DNA from: Lonsdalea britannica | GTDB lineage: Bacteria > Pseudomonadota > Gammaproteobacteria > Enterobacterales > Enterobacteriaceae | Direction of reading: 5' to 3' | DNA: 64,000 nt | NCBI RefSeq assembly: GCF_002111595.1 | Contig: NZ_LUTN01000020.1 | Location: 22,211 to 86,210 of the forward strand | Part shown: one piece after another, positions 39,846 through 49,449 of the stretch | Layout: each line of letters starts with the position of its first letter | Position numbering within the stretch: the stretch's first letter is position 1 | Notes under the pieces: generated by a model | Database searches by the model: none | What the model saw: the letters and a program-made list of their open reading frames with translations, nothing else | What the model was told of the DNA's origin: nothing | Position numbers and translations under genes: made by a program

Positions 39846-42340
39846 AACCATTAACGCCCAAACAACTATCGAGCCGACTTAACCGCCAACTGCAATCCGT
39901 TTCTCAGGGCGTCGACGAAGCGATAGCCTGGCTGGACGATACGCGGCGCAATGTCCCGCGTCTGGATATGGAAGCGGATCGTCTGAGCATCAAACTGCGC
40001 AGCAGCCGCAATCAGGCGCATGACCTGATGGACTCCGCGACTAAAGAGATCGCGATGGGCTTCTTCGGCCTGTCGCAGGCGGGTAAGTCATACCTGATTT
40101 CCTCTTTGGCCGCCGGTGAAAACGGTCGGCTAGAGACCAGCGTCGGCGGATTGACGTTGGACTACCAGAAACACCTCAACCCGACGGGCCAGTCCTCGGC
40201 GTTTGTCACGCGTTTCACCCGCCAGGCCGAAGGTAAGAACACGCCGAACCCGGTCCAGCTGCAACTGCTGAATGAAGCGGATATCGCGCGGATCATGGCG
40301 AACGCGTTCTTATATCACCGTCGTACGCCCGCGAATGAAGAGCTGGATGAGCAGCACATCGCCGAACACCTGAAGATGTTGGCCATGCATCGTCAGACCA
40401 CGCCGGTTCCCGGCATGGACAGCGATGACGTGGTCGCGCTATGGGACTATCTGGTGCGTCACGATGGCAAGCGCCAGACGATCCTGGCCGGTCAGTTCTG
40501 GCCGACGGCGGTTGAATTAGCGCCCTTCCTGAGCGCGGACGATCGCGCCAGCCTGTTCTCTCTGCTGTGGGCCGAGCAAGCCGACATCACGGCCGCCTAT
40601 CGTTACTTCGCTTATACGCTGCAGCACCTCTCCAGCGCACGAAAAGTGCTCGCGCCGCTGAGCGTGCTGGTTGATGAAAGCATGCATGCCGACGGCGGTA
40701 TCCTGAACGCCAGCTTGTTTGACCGCCTGAATAGCCCGGCGGATATGAGCGTACAGGTGCGTCCGATCGTGGGCGGCCGCGCGGCGAAAACCGTCGAACT
40801 GTCTCTGGCGGAGCTGATGATGCTGACCGCGGAGCTGCAAATTCCGCTGTTGAACGCGCCGCGTGAAACGCTGTTCGAACAGGTCGATTTGCTGGATTTC
40901 CCCGGTTTCAGTCTGGTGAACGACGAGCCGGAAGCGGACGATGAGGAAGACTTCAGCCGTCCGTTACGCAGTGCCCCTCACCCGCTGGCGCAGACTTTGC
41001 TCTACGCGAAACGGGCCTACCTGCTGGAGCGCTACACCGACAGTCAGGAGATGAACGTTCTGTTGGTCTGTACGGCCGCCGCCGGTAAGCAAGATGTGAA
41101 AACCGTGGGTAAAGCGCTGGACTATTGGGTCCGCCATACCCAAGGCGAAAACCCGCAGGTCCGCAGCCGCCGTAAACCGGGATTAATATGGGCGGTCACC
41201 AAATTCGACCGACGCTTCACTCATGGACATAACAACGACGAAGCGGTTCAGCGCTATGTCGGCAACCCCGGCGATGCCTGGGGAACGATGCTGGCGTTGG
41301 ATAAACGCGGCGTGAATCGTATGGCCGCCTGGCTGGATGCGGAAGTTCGCCGCGAGGTAAAACTCAACCGCGTCAACGAGCAGTTGAGTGAACTACAACG
41401 TGAGCTGACCGAGAATCTGTTGGGCAGCTGGTATCAGCCGACGGGCGCGGATGCGCCGGCGAAAAAGCAGCAGATTGCCGAGTCGATGCTGAAAGCGTTG
41501 CAGACTCGAACCGGTGTTCACGGCGAAATGTTGGAACGCCTGTTGCCCTCGCGTGATGAGCTGCGCAGGCTCTATCTGCAACAACAGGAGTCGTCCCCGC
41601 GCAGTTATAACGCGCATCCGGACGATTTGGACGCCGTTGCGCCGCCTGCGAGCTATGAGCCTTTCGGCGTTGGGTTGGAAATTGATCTGTTCAGCGATGA
41701 ACCGATCAGTGAAGCCCCCCAAGATGCTGAGGAACCTAAAGCCTCGGAAACGGATATTGCCGACAGTCAGGGGTACGAAGCCGAGTTCGCTCGTAGCGTC
41801 TATCGCTACTGGATCACGCATCTGCGTAACCTGCCGGAAAACGACGCCATCATCGAACTGCTTGGCGTGGCCCGTCCGACGATCGAAATGTTGGTGGAAG
41901 AGCTGATTACCGCGGGTATTCGCCTGAAAATCGAAGAAGAGCTGCTTACCGTGTTAGTGAACGCGGAACAGCTGGATTTGAATCGGGAAAATAAAACCGA
42001 CCGTCAGGTCTCACGTGCGTTAACCGTACTCGGCGACTTTGTCGCGTGGCTGGGCTTCCAGCGCGTCAAAGAAGCGGAACGTCCGGAAAGCCGGGTCAAT
42101 AAAGGGCAGAAAATCTTTGCTCGTCCCGAAAAGCAGGCCGGTAGTTTTGGCGCGACACAGCGATTGACCCGCCTGTCCGTGACGCCGACCAACAGTACGG
42201 CCTATTACATCTACGACTGGCTGATCGGTCTGAATGAAACCATTATCCGCAATGCGGGCTATGCCGCAGGACGGGACATCAAGCCGAAACAGCGCGAGCG
42301 TCTGGGACATGTTCTGGCGCTGATCAAGTCCGACGCGTAA
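39842..42340 (+). CDS. srfC: SrfC, predicted dynamin-like GTPase
   Basis: An 832-residue protein of the SrfC family. Walker A is GLSQAGKS at 76-83, a DFPG (G3) is in QVDLLDFPGFSL near 350, and TKFD (G4) is in IWAVTKFDRRF near 460. These are the three core signatures of a TRAFAC GTPase, and the size and long helical regions recall bacterial dynamin-like proteins. The first 70 residues are helical. It overlaps srfB by 4 bases and ends the operon. Nucleotide specificity is inferred. A hairpin terminator lies 11 bases downstream. Confidence 0.9.
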   Translation: MKPLTPKQLSSRLNRQLQSVSQGVDEAIAWLDDTRRNVPRLDMEADRLSIKLRSSRNQAHDLMDSATKEIAMGFFGLSQAGKSYLISSLAAGENGRLETSVGGLTLDYQKHLNPTGQSSAFVTRFTRQAEGKNTPNPVQLQLLNEADIARIMANAFLYHRRTPANEELDEQHIAEHLKMLAMHRQTTPVPGMDSDDVVALWDYLVRHDGKRQTILAGQFWPTAVELAPFLSADDRASLFSLLWAEQADITAAYRYFAYTLQHLSSARKVLAPLSVLVDESMHADGGILNASLFDRLNSPADMSVQVRPIVGGRAAKTVELSLAELMMLTAELQIPLLNAPRETLFEQVDLLDFPGFSLVNDEPEADDEEDFSRPLRSAPHPLAQTLLYAKRAYLLERYTDSQEMNVLLVCTAAAGKQDVKTVGKALDYWVRHTQGENPQVRSRRKPGLIWAVTKFDRRFTHGHNNDEAVQRYVGNPGDAWGTMLALDKRGVNRMAAWLDAEVRREVKLNRVNEQLSELQRELTENLLGSWYQPTGADAPAKKQQIAESMLKALQTRTGVHGEMLERLLPSRDELRRLYLQQQESSPRSYNAHPDDLDAVAPPASYEPFGVGLEIDLFSDEPISEAPQDAEEPKASETDIADSQGYEAEFARSVYRYWITHLRNLPENDAIIELLGVARPTIEMLVEELITAGIRLKIEEELLTVLVNAEQLDLNRENKTDRQVSRALTVLGDFVAWLGFQRVKEAERPESRVNKGQKIFARPEKQAGSFGATQRLTRLSVTPTNSTAYYIYDWLIGLNETIIRNAGYAAGRDIKPKQRERLGHVLALIKSDA

Positions 42341-42350
42341 AACGGTCGAC

Positions 42351-42376
42351 ACCGCATCTGAGGGATCAGATGCGGT
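42351..42376 (+). terminator. Terminator after srfC
   Basis: ACCGCATCTGA (42351-42361) pairs with TCAGATGCGGT (42366-42376) around a 4-base loop, followed by GCTCGTTT. Strong stem, weak U-run. Confidence 0.7.
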
Positions 42377-42689
42377 GCTCGTTTCTCCCCGCATTCCTCA
42401 GTTTTGTCGCGTCTGCGACGATATTCCCCCCCTTCATTTCCTCATTTTATCGACCGTAAGTTGATACTTTCTGTTCCATCACGCGCCTGCGTTATAACGC
42501 ATGAACCTATGCCTACCCTGCATGACGGACAAAAAGCGATCCAGATCAACGCCTTTAGAGAAACCTGACAAAAACCATACAAAATCAGATCGGATTGTGG
42601 CCTGATCGAGTGAACCAAATTCGAAAACGCCTTCTTTGACGTGAAACTTTTTTTCACGACTCGCACAGCTAAAAAATGGAATTGTCATC
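42377..42689. other. Intergenic region before the ferritin-like fusion gene
   Basis: About 310 bases with no gene on either strand. The 60 bases before the start are AT-rich and the ATG at 42690 has only a poor ribosome site (AATGGAATTG). No operator or riboswitch was recognised. Confidence 0.5.
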
Positions 42690-44273
42690 ATGAATTTACA
42701 CGATCACGCTGGTCAGCTTGATAGGGAAAACCACTTCAAGGTCAACGGATTTGTCGAGCTTGAGAGCCGACAAACGCTGAGCCAGGAACTGGATGATATC
42801 CGCACGTTGCTGAAAAAAGCGATGGCGCTGGAGCATGCGATTATCCCTCCTTACCTCACCATGCTTTACACGCTGAACGACGATAGAGACCGCTGGATAT
42901 CGGACGTGATTCGCAGCGTCGTCGTCGAAGAAATGTTGCATTTCGTTTTGGTCGGCAACGTGCTTAACGCCGTGGGCGGCACGCCGGAGGTCAATGCGCC
43001 TGATTTCTTGCCGGACTATCCCGCACCGCTGCCGTTTGGCATTGATGATCTAGAAATTCAGCTGCATGCGTTCTCTCCTCACGCCATTCATCAGGCGATG
43101 CAGATAGAGCATCCGAAATACATCCGCCCCGAGGTCGTGGCGAATCACGTCTGTAGCGATATGAGCATCGGCGAATTTTACGTCTATATCGAATCTCGCC
43201 TGCGAGCGGCCGTAAACGCATTCGGCGAAACAGCCGTTTTTTGCGGCGACGCTAACCGCCAAATCGCCCCTGAACATTTTACCTATGGCGCAGGCAGTAA
43301 CGTGATCCCGGTCTACGACCTGAACAGCGCCATCGAGGCGGTGAGAGTCATTTTCCATCAGGGCGAAGGATCGCCGAATCAACTTTGGCTCAGCGATGAT
43401 GGTGAAATCGCGCACTACTATCGGTTCAATGAAATCTACTGCGGACGCCGTTACGTGTCTGACGATACCATCGCCAGCGGACCAACGGGCGTCCAACTGA
43501 CCATCGCCAGCGGACCAACGGGCGTCCAGCTAACCACCGGCTGGGACCATGCCGTCAAAACCCATAGCGGACTCAAGGTCAGCGATTATCCCGCGGGCGA
43601 CGCGCAAGCGGCGATCGTTCGGTTTAATCGTCGCTACTGCGAACTGCTGGAACAACTTCAGCAAGGGCTGTGTGGGAAACCTCAAAAATTGATGCCGGCG
43701 CTGGCTTCGATGCATACGCTGCGAGATGAATTCTTACATATTGTCCGTATGCCGTACCCCGGCGATAACGGCTATTTTTGCGCCCCGACGTTTGAATACA
43801 CCCCGCCAAAAGTGACATTGTCACCCAGCGCCGTGCCGGACGTGAATTTCAACAGCAATCAGAAAACGTTGAGTACGCTGATGCAGGCCTATGCTTCCGG
43901 CGATGTACAGAAGGCGGTGGCGTGTATGAGTGAACACATCATCTGGGATATCTCCGGCCCCATCGACGTCCCCTACGCGGGGGTGTTTTATGGCCATGAC
44001 GGTTTTCGTCGCTATTGGTCGCTAATGGAACAAACGGTGGAGTTCAGCAGCATTGGCACCGAGAACGTGTTTTTCAATGGCAACGAAGCGATGGCCTATG
44101 GCGGCGAACAAGGCATCACCAAGACGACGCGTGTCCCTTACAGCTATGACTGGGCAATTCGCTACGAGTTTAATGACGATCATAAAGTCGTGCTAATGCG
44201 TCAATACTTCAATCCGATGCGGATCCAGGCGGCCTTAGCGGCTTCTCATGCAGGAGCCGAATCGAACGGCTAG
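42690..44273 (+). CDS. Ferritin-like (iminophenyl-pyruvate dimer synthase type) domain fused to SnoaL-like domain
   Basis: A 527-residue two-domain protein. Residues about 35-345 form a ferritin-like domain with candidate di-iron ligands in MALEHAIIPPY (E48), VVVEEMLHFVLVGN (E80, E81, H84) and LRDEFLHIVR. This matches the domain found in VioB/RebD-type indole-condensing enzymes and in stand-alone relatives. Residues about 385-505 are SnoaL-like (LSTLMQAYASGDVQKAVACMSEHIIWDISGP). A perfect in-frame duplication of 11 residues (TIASGPTGVQL) lies at 43467-43532 between core elements. No clear biosynthetic partners flank it, so substrate and product are unknown. Confidence 0.78.
   Translation: MNLHDHAGQLDRENHFKVNGFVELESRQTLSQELDDIRTLLKKAMALEHAIIPPYLTMLYTLNDDRDRWISDVIRSVVVEEMLHFVLVGNVLNAVGGTPEVNAPDFLPDYPAPLPFGIDDLEIQLHAFSPHAIHQAMQIEHPKYIRPEVVANHVCSDMSIGEFYVYIESRLRAAVNAFGETAVFCGDANRQIAPEHFTYGAGSNVIPVYDLNSAIEAVRVIFHQGEGSPNQLWLSDDGEIAHYYRFNEIYCGRRYVSDDTIASGPTGVQLTIASGPTGVQLTTGWDHAVKTHSGLKVSDYPAGDAQAAIVRFNRRYCELLEQLQQGLCGKPQKLMPALASMHTLRDEFLHIVRMPYPGDNGYFCAPTFEYTPPKVTLSPSAVPDVNFNSNQKTLSTLMQAYASGDVQKAVACMSEHIIWDISGPIDVPYAGVFYGHDGFRRYWSLMEQTVEFSSIGTENVFFNGNEAMAYGGEQGITKTTRVPYSYDWAIRYEFNDDHKVVLMRQYFNPMRIQAALAASHAGAESNG
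43467..43532 (+). repeat. Tandem 33-base duplication inside the ferritin-like gene
   Basis: Two adjacent 33-base copies, 43467-43499 and 43500-43532, differ at only two positions near their 3' ends (CAACTG against CAGCTA). They encode TIASGPTGVQL twice in frame. This is either a recent slippage duplication or a real loop expansion. Confidence 0.93.
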
Positions 44274-44324
44274 GCGTAGGAAAAGGACGAGGGTCTGTGG
44301 AGACAGCCCCTCGTTTGGTAGACA

Positions 44325-44906
44325 TTATTTGGCCGGCAGCGTATGCATTTTATCGCTGATTTCAAGGACCAGTTTATCCTGAGCCGCGACGGCGGCAGGC
44401 AATGCGGCGGTATCAGTAAACGTCACGGGTTGCACTTCCATAATTCGCCCTTGGACGTAAGTGGCACATAGGGAGTGCAGCACCTGTTTGTTCAGCATCG
44501 TCTGCAGACAGCGAACAGTTGAACCGTTGCTGCTGGTCAGTGTCCGTTTCTCCGGCTGGATGCGCTGACGTAGCATCTCTTTCTCCGCACTGGCGATGAC
44601 GGCATCGACATCGCTTTCCCGATCGGCGTGAGGAATTTCGCCGCTCATATTGACCGGTAGCGTATACAGCGAAATCAGCGCCTTACGGTTCGTCGACGAC
44701 TCGATGTACTCCGCATCAATAATATGGTTGGTGGTGTCCGTGTTCAGGCTGCGTCGCATCAAACCGTTGACCGTATCCGGCAGCGCAGAGGCCAACGCCT
44801 GTGACGTATAACCCTCTATGTTGTCTGTATTGGTGTCCTGCGTCTGACCAATCACCGGCGTCGTCAGCAACAACATGGCGGCGATATAACTGGCCCGAAA
44901 TTTCAT
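44325..44906 (-). CDS. Exported protein of unknown function
   Basis: A 193-residue protein with a Sec signal peptide (MKFRASYIAAMLLLTTPVIGQ, likely cut after IGQ) and a polar mature part holding two Cys (VRCLQTMLNKQVLHSLCATYV) that could form a disulfide. It ends LEISDKMHTLPAK. ATG 44906 is preferred over 44912 because GGAG then stands 8 bases upstream. I do not recognise the family. It converges on the ferritin-like gene with 51 bases between. Confidence 0.7.
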   Translation of the reverse strand: MKFRASYIAAMLLLTTPVIGQTQDTNTDNIEGYTSQALASALPDTVNGLMRRSLNTDTTNHIIDAEYIESSTNRKALISLYTLPVNMSGEIPHADRESDVDAVIASAEKEMLRQRIQPEKRTLTSSNGSTVRCLQTMLNKQVLHSLCATYVQGRIMEVQPVTFTDTAALPAAVAAQDKLVLEISDKMHTLPAK

Positions 44907-45160
44907 CGGCATAGCTCCATCCCTATTTCTTTATTAAAAGTGAATGTTTTGACTCAATAGGTTCTTATCGGCTGCATTTCCAGATTCTTTTCTTCAACGG
45001 GCTTGTTTGTACTTAAAAGCAGCGATTCAGCGCTATCAGCAAAAACGATCGTGAACTTCGCCGTAGACTGCCGCCCGCGGTTGTCGATGATCTAACCATA
45101 GTCAAAAAGTGAAGCCGATAGTATGCTCATTTGGCCATTCACCTTTCTGGGGAAATCACG

Positions 45161-45673
45161 ATGCAAACCTTTTTGCTTGATAAAATAGCGACGCCGATTG
45201 GCGGGCTGATGGTGGTTGCCGACGAAAATCACGATTTGCGCGCACTTGAATGGAGCGAATTCGAAGGCAAGTTGCATCGCACGTTGGAGCGACGCTATCG
45301 CGATGCGCCAGTGCGACTGTCCCCCAGCGTCAACCCCGGCGGACTGAGCGACGCTTTGCAGCGCTATTTCGCCGGAGAGTTGGCTGCGATTGACTCATTG
45401 CCGGTCGCGGCGGCAGGCACCGATTTTCAGCAGCAAGTGTGGAAGGCATTACGAGATATTCCATGCGGATCGGTAATGAGTTACGGTCAGCTTGCCGCGC
45501 GTCTCGGACGCCCGACGGCATCGCGCGCCGTCGGTATGGCGAACGGCGCAAACCCGATTTGCATTGTCGTCCCCTGCCATCGGGTTATTGGCGCAGGCGG
45601 CGCGCTGACCGGTTATGCCGGTGGCATCCAGCGTAAGGAATGGCTGCTAATACATGAAGGTTACTTATCATAG
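45161..45673 (+). CDS. ogt: Methylated-DNA--[protein]-cysteine S-methyltransferase Ogt
   Basis: A 170-residue suicide DNA repair protein that takes O6-alkyl groups from guanine. The active site is PCHRVIG (in [25 protein letters not shown]), and the DNA-binding helix-turn-helix is [25 protein letters not shown]. The start at 45161 is set by GGGGAA 8 bases upstream. Its length matches E. coli Ogt (171). It is followed by fnr in the same orientation, as in E. coli (fnr-ogt adjacent). Confidence 0.95.
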   Translation: MQTFLLDKIATPIGGLMVVADENHDLRALEWSEFEGKLHRTLERRYRDAPVRLSPSVNPGGLSDALQRYFAGELAAIDSLPVAAAGTDFQQQVWKALRDIPCGSVMSYGQLAARLGRPTASRAVGMANGANPICIVVPCHRVIGAGGALTGYAGGIQRKEWLLIHEGYLS

Positions 45674-45836
45674 CCGGGTGTAATTCATCGGATAACATTT
45701 TCACATTGGCTTATACCTTCACCTTCAATGGTTAACACGAGGTTACCAGCCATTCACATTTCTGAACTCTCAGTGCGTGATATTCCCTCTTCTTGAGTGT
45801 CTGTGGTCTTATCAGTGACCTTAAAAGCTGTTAAAA

Positions 45837-45850
45837 TTGACCAATGTCAA
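45837..45850 (+). promoter_or_regulatory. FNR box, likely fnr autoregulation site
   Basis: TTGAC, CAAT and GTCAA in a row form an inverted repeat close to the FNR consensus (TTGAT, four bases, ATCAA). It lies 20-34 bases before the fnr start codon. E. coli fnr has an equivalent negative autoregulation site overlapping its transcription start. Confidence 0.82.
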
Positions 45851-45870
45851 TTATCGCCAGAGCAAAACCT

Positions 45871-46623
45871 ATGATTCCTGAAAAGCGCATAATCCGACGC
45901 ATCCAGTCCGGTGGTTGCGCAATCCATTGTCAGGATTGCAGCATCAGCCAACTCTGCATCCCCTTTACCTTAAATGAGCACGAGCTGGACCAGCTCGACA
46001 ACATCATTGAAAGGAAGAAACCGATCCAGAAAGGACAAGCGTTATTCAAGGCCGGTGATGAGCTGAAATCCCTCTATGCCATTCGCTCTGGAACGATTAA
46101 AAGCTACACGATTACCGAACAGGGTGACGAGCAGATTACCGGGTTTCATCTGGCCGGTGATCTGGTCGGGTTTGACGCCATTGGCAACGCTCTGCACCCG
46201 AGTTTCGCGCAGGCGTTAGAAACATCGATGGTCTGCGAAATCCCCTTCGAAACACTGGACGACCTGTCTGGAAAAATGCCCAACTTGCGTCAGCAGATGA
46301 TGCGGTTGATGAGCGGTGAAATACGTAGCGACCAGGACATGATCCTGCTGCTGTCGAAAAAGAACGCCGAAGAGCGTCTGGCGGCCTTTATCTACAACCT
46401 GTCACGCCGTTTTGCGCAACGAGGCTTCTCTCCCCGCGAATTCCGTCTGACCATGACCCGCGGCGACATCGGTAACTACCTTGGCCTGACGGTCGAAACC
46501 ATCAGCCGTTTGCTGGGCCGCTTCCAGAAAAGCGGGACGCTGGCGGTAAAAGGCAAGTACATCACGATCGAAAAAATCGAAGCGTTGGCCGAACTGGCCG
46601 GAACCGCCCGTCAGAAAATCTAA
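45871..46623 (+). CDS. fnr: Fumarate/nitrate reduction transcriptional regulator Fnr
   Basis: A 250-residue oxygen-sensing CRP-family regulator almost identical to E. coli FNR. The [4Fe-4S] ligands are the Cys in [17 protein letters not shown] (three) and the conserved Cys of [10 protein letters not shown]. The dimerisation helix is [30 protein letters not shown], and the DNA-recognition helix is [13 protein letters not shown] with the E209/S212/R213-type contacts. ATG 45871 matches the E. coli start; a 9-residue in-frame extension overlaps the FNR box and is rejected. uspE follows in the same direction. Confidence 0.98.
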   Translation: MIPEKRIIRRIQSGGCAIHCQDCSISQLCIPFTLNEHELDQLDNIIERKKPIQKGQALFKAGDELKSLYAIRSGTIKSYTITEQGDEQITGFHLAGDLVGFDAIGNALHPSFAQALETSMVCEIPFETLDDLSGKMPNLRQQMMRLMSGEIRSDQDMILLLSKKNAEERLAAFIYNLSRRFAQRGFSPREFRLTMTRGDIGNYLGLTVETISRLLGRFQKSGTLAVKGKYITIEKIEALAELAGTARQKI

Positions 46624-46749
46624 TTCCCCTGCCGAATCAACGGTTGTCCTCAATTATTGATTCGGCTCCCATCATCAGTTGTTCAAAATAATTTTCTTGG
46701 GGTACTCTTATTTATGCAGGCTGCGAATCGTCAGCCGAAAGGAGGACCT

Positions 46750-47727
46750 ATGGCGAAGTATCAGAATCTACTGGTCGCTATTGACCCTAATCAGGATGAC
46801 CAACCGGCACTGCGTCGCGCCGTGTATTTGGTGCAACGGCTTGGCGGCCGTATCAAGGCGTTTCTGCCGATCTACGATTTTTCCTATGAAATGACGACGC
46901 TGCTGTCTCCCGATGAGCGGACCGAGATGCGGCAAGGCGTTATCGCCCAGCGAACCGAATGGATTACTCAGCAAAGCCAGTATTATCGCGATATGGGCAT
47001 CCCCATCGAGATCAAAGTGGTTTGGCATAGCAAGCCGTTCGAAGCCATTATTCAGGAAGTCATCGCCTGTAAGCACGACCTGCTGCTGAAAATGGCGCGT
47101 CAGCACGACCGATTGGAAGCGGTCATCTTTACGCCGACCGACTGGCAGCTGTTGCGCAAATGTCCCTGCCCGGTCTGGATGGTGAAAGACCAGCCTTGGC
47201 CCGATGGCGGTCAGGCGTTGGTGGCGGTCAATCTTGCGAGCGAAGATCCTTTGCATGACCCCCTGAATATTAAGTTGGTCTCCGAAACGCTGGACCTCGC
47301 CAGACAGGTCAATCAGACCGATGTGCATTTGGTGGGGGCCTACCCGGCAACGCCCATCAATGTCGCCATCGAACTGCCGGACTTCGACCCCAGCGTGTAC
47401 AACGATGCCATTCGCGGTCAGCATCTGCTGGCAATGAAGGCGCTACGGCAAAAATTCAATCTCGACGAGCGTCTTACGCATGTTGAAAAAGGGTTGCCTG
47501 AAGAGGTGATCCCCGACCTGGCCGAGCACTTGCAGGCTGGTGTTGTCGTGTTGGGCTCTCTAGGCCGAACAGGATTATCCGCCGCCTTTATCGGGAATAC
47601 CGTCGAACACGTCATCGATCGTCTGAAATGTGATTTATTGGCGATTAAACCGGATGATTTTGTTTCTCCGCAGGCCTCTGGCGAGAGTGACGACGATACC
47701 GCACCGGAATTGAATAGCGTGCAATAA
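46750..47727 (+). CDS. uspE: Universal stress protein UspE
   Basis: A 325-residue tandem universal stress protein. The two Usp domains cover about residues 1-150 and 155-310. The second carries the ATP-binding-like [21 protein letters not shown]. It matches E. coli UspE (316 residues) with a slightly longer acidic tail ([16 protein letters not shown]). ATG 46750 follows GGAGG with a 5-base spacer. It sits downstream of fnr as in E. coli, and contributes to resistance to DNA damage and to cell aggregation. Confidence 0.95.
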   Translation: MAKYQNLLVAIDPNQDDQPALRRAVYLVQRLGGRIKAFLPIYDFSYEMTTLLSPDERTEMRQGVIAQRTEWITQQSQYYRDMGIPIEIKVVWHSKPFEAIIQEVIACKHDLLLKMARQHDRLEAVIFTPTDWQLLRKCPCPVWMVKDQPWPDGGQALVAVNLASEDPLHDPLNIKLVSETLDLARQVNQTDVHLVGAYPATPINVAIELPDFDPSVYNDAIRGQHLLAMKALRQKFNLDERLTHVEKGLPEEVIPDLAEHLQAGVVVLGSLGRTGLSAAFIGNTVEHVIDRLKCDLLAIKPDDFVSPQASGESDDDTAPELNSVQ

Positions 47728-47808
47728 CCCTCTCGTTTTAAACGGGGCGCCGAATACCCGGCGCCCCACAGCTTTCTCTTGCTTCAACCCCTCATTCAAC
47801 TCACTCTG

Positions 47809-47880
47809 CCTGACCCTGACCCTGACCCTGACCCTGACCCTGACCCTGACCCTGACCCTGACCCTGACCCTGACCCTGAC
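47809..47880 (+). repeat. Hexanucleotide tandem array (CCTGAC)12
   Basis: Twelve uninterrupted, identical copies of CCTGAC, 72 bases in total, placed between the converging uspE and pntB genes. Perfect identity of all units implies recent slippage, so copy number should vary between strains. Confidence 0.97.
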
Positions 47881-48003
47881 TCTCGTGCGCGAGTCAATTT
47901 GCCCCTCATTATCCGCACGTCGGTTTATCGTCTTCCCGTAATAATAAAGGGTATCGGCTTACGTGATGGTGAGGTGGCGATGAATGTTTTGTGGAGTAGA
48001 GAT

Positions 48004-48030
48004 GAAAAAAACGCCGCACGAGGCGGCGTT
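48004..48030 (-). terminator. Terminator of the pntAB operon
   Basis: AACGCCGC (48010-48017) pairs with GCGGCGTT (48023-48030) around five bases. Read on the minus strand the hairpin is followed by a run of six or more T residues (AAAAAA at 48004-48011 on the + strand). Confidence 0.85.
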
Positions 48031-48050
48031 GGGGTAGCTAAAAAGAAAGC

Positions 48051-49439
48051 TTAGAGGGCTTTCAGAATGGCTTCGACGCTGGCTTTGGCATCGCCAAACA
48101 GCATCTGCGTGTTTTCTTTGAAGAACAGCGGGTTTTGTACACCGGCATAGCCCGTATTCATCGAGCGTTTGAACACGATAACGTTATGCGCCTTCCACAC
48201 TTCCAGAACCGGCATTCCCGCGATGGGGCTGTTCGGATCTTCCTGCGCGGCCGGGTTGACCGTATCGTTGGCGCCAATGACCAGCACGGTATCGGTGTCG
48301 GCGAAATCATCATTGATTTCATCCATTTCCAGTACGATGTCATAAGGCACTTTGGCTTCGGCGAGCAGTACGTTCATGTGGCCCGGCAGACGTCCGGCGA
48401 CCGGATGAATACCAAAACGAACGTTGATACCGCGTTCACGCAGCTTGGCGGTAATATCGTGAACCGGATACTGAGCCTGTGCGACGGCCATACCATAGCC
48501 TGGGGTGATAATGACTGAACTGGAGCCTTTCAGCAGTTCAGCAACCTCTTCCGCCGTGGTTTCACGGTATTCACCCACTTCTTCACTGGCGGAAGAAACC
48601 GCGCCGTCTGTACCAAACCCACCCGCAATGACGCTGATAAAGGAGCGGTTCATCGCTTTACACATGATGTACGACAGGATAGCGCCGGAAGAACCGACCA
48701 GCGCGCCAGTGACGATCAGCAAATCGTTGCTCAGCATGAAACCGGCTGCCGCAGCGGCCCAACCTGAATAGGAGTTCAGCATGGAAACCACCACTGGCAT
48801 GTCTGCGCCACCGATAGACGCGACCAGATGCCAACCAAACACCAGAGCGATAGCCGTCATCAGCAGCAGAGACAGAACCTGCAGAGAGACGCTGCCCGTG
48901 TTCACAAAGACCAACAGTAACAGGAAGGACACGACCAGCGCGGCCAGATTCAGCTTGTGGCGGTTAGGCAGCATCAGCGGTTTGGAGGAGATGGTTCCGC
49001 GAAGCTTCCCGAACGCGATAACTGAACCGGTAAAGGTAACCGCTCCGATGAAGATGCCTAGGAAAACCTCGGTCATGTGAATGTTGATCAGGACAGGATC
49101 GGTAATTTCACCATGATCGATATAGCTGTTAAAGCCTACCAATACCGCGGCGAAACCCACGAAGCTGTGCAAAATCGCCACTAACTCCGGCATTTCCGTC
49201 ATTTCAACTTTGCGCGCCAGATGAACGCCGATACCGCCGCCGATCGCCATCGCCACGATGATCCATCCGACGTTATCAGCATTCGGTCCCAAAATAGTCG
49301 CCAGTAGCGCAATCGCCATACCGGTGATCCCAAAAATGTTCCCCTGTTGAGAGGTTTCATGTTTGGATAACCCAGCAAGGCTGAAAATAAACAATATGGC
49401 AGCGACAATGTAGGCTGCCGTGACTAATCCACCAGACAT
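48051..49439 (-). CDS. pntB: NAD(P) transhydrogenase subunit beta
   Basis: A 462-residue beta subunit of the proton-translocating transhydrogenase, which drives NADPH formation from NADH by the proton motive force. The first 270 residues form about nine membrane helices ([19 protein letters not shown] and others). The C-terminal NADP(H)-binding dIII domain carries [26 protein letters not shown] and [13 protein letters not shown]. It follows pntA by 10 bases on the same strand. Length equals E. coli PntB. The frame is intact. Confidence 0.97.
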   Translation of the reverse strand: MSGGLVTAAYIVAAILFIFSLAGLSKHETSQQGNIFGITGMAIALLATILGPNADNVGWIIVAMAIGGGIGVHLARKVEMTEMPELVAILHSFVGFAAVLVGFNSYIDHGEITDPVLINIHMTEVFLGIFIGAVTFTGSVIAFGKLRGTISSKPLMLPNRHKLNLAALVVSFLLLLVFVNTGSVSLQVLSLLLMTAIALVFGWHLVASIGGADMPVVVSMLNSYSGWAAAAAGFMLSNDLLIVTGALVGSSGAILSYIMCKAMNRSFISVIAGGFGTDGAVSSASEEVGEYRETTAEEVAELLKGSSSVIITPGYGMAVAQAQYPVHDITAKLRERGINVRFGIHPVAGRLPGHMNVLLAEAKVPYDIVLEMDEINDDFADTDTVLVIGANDTVNPAAQEDPNSPIAGMPVLEVWKAHNVIVFKRSMNTGYAGVQNPLFFKENTQMLFGDAKASVEAILKAL

Positions 49440-49449
49440 CCTTGACTCC

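Larger units (their letters stand above)
47728..48050. other. uspE-pntB convergent intergenic region
   Basis: Contains a GGGGCGCC-type hairpin at about 47740-47765 (no T-run), the CCTGAC tandem array at 47809-47880 and the pntB terminator at 48004-48030. No protein is called here. A frame at 47779 that reads the array as Asp-Pro repeats has no other coding features. Confidence 0.7.

Noticed and set aside
47779..48054. A 91-codon frame with (Asp-Pro) repeats
   Set aside because: It is the CCTGAC array read in frame; there is no ribosome site or family resemblance outside the array.
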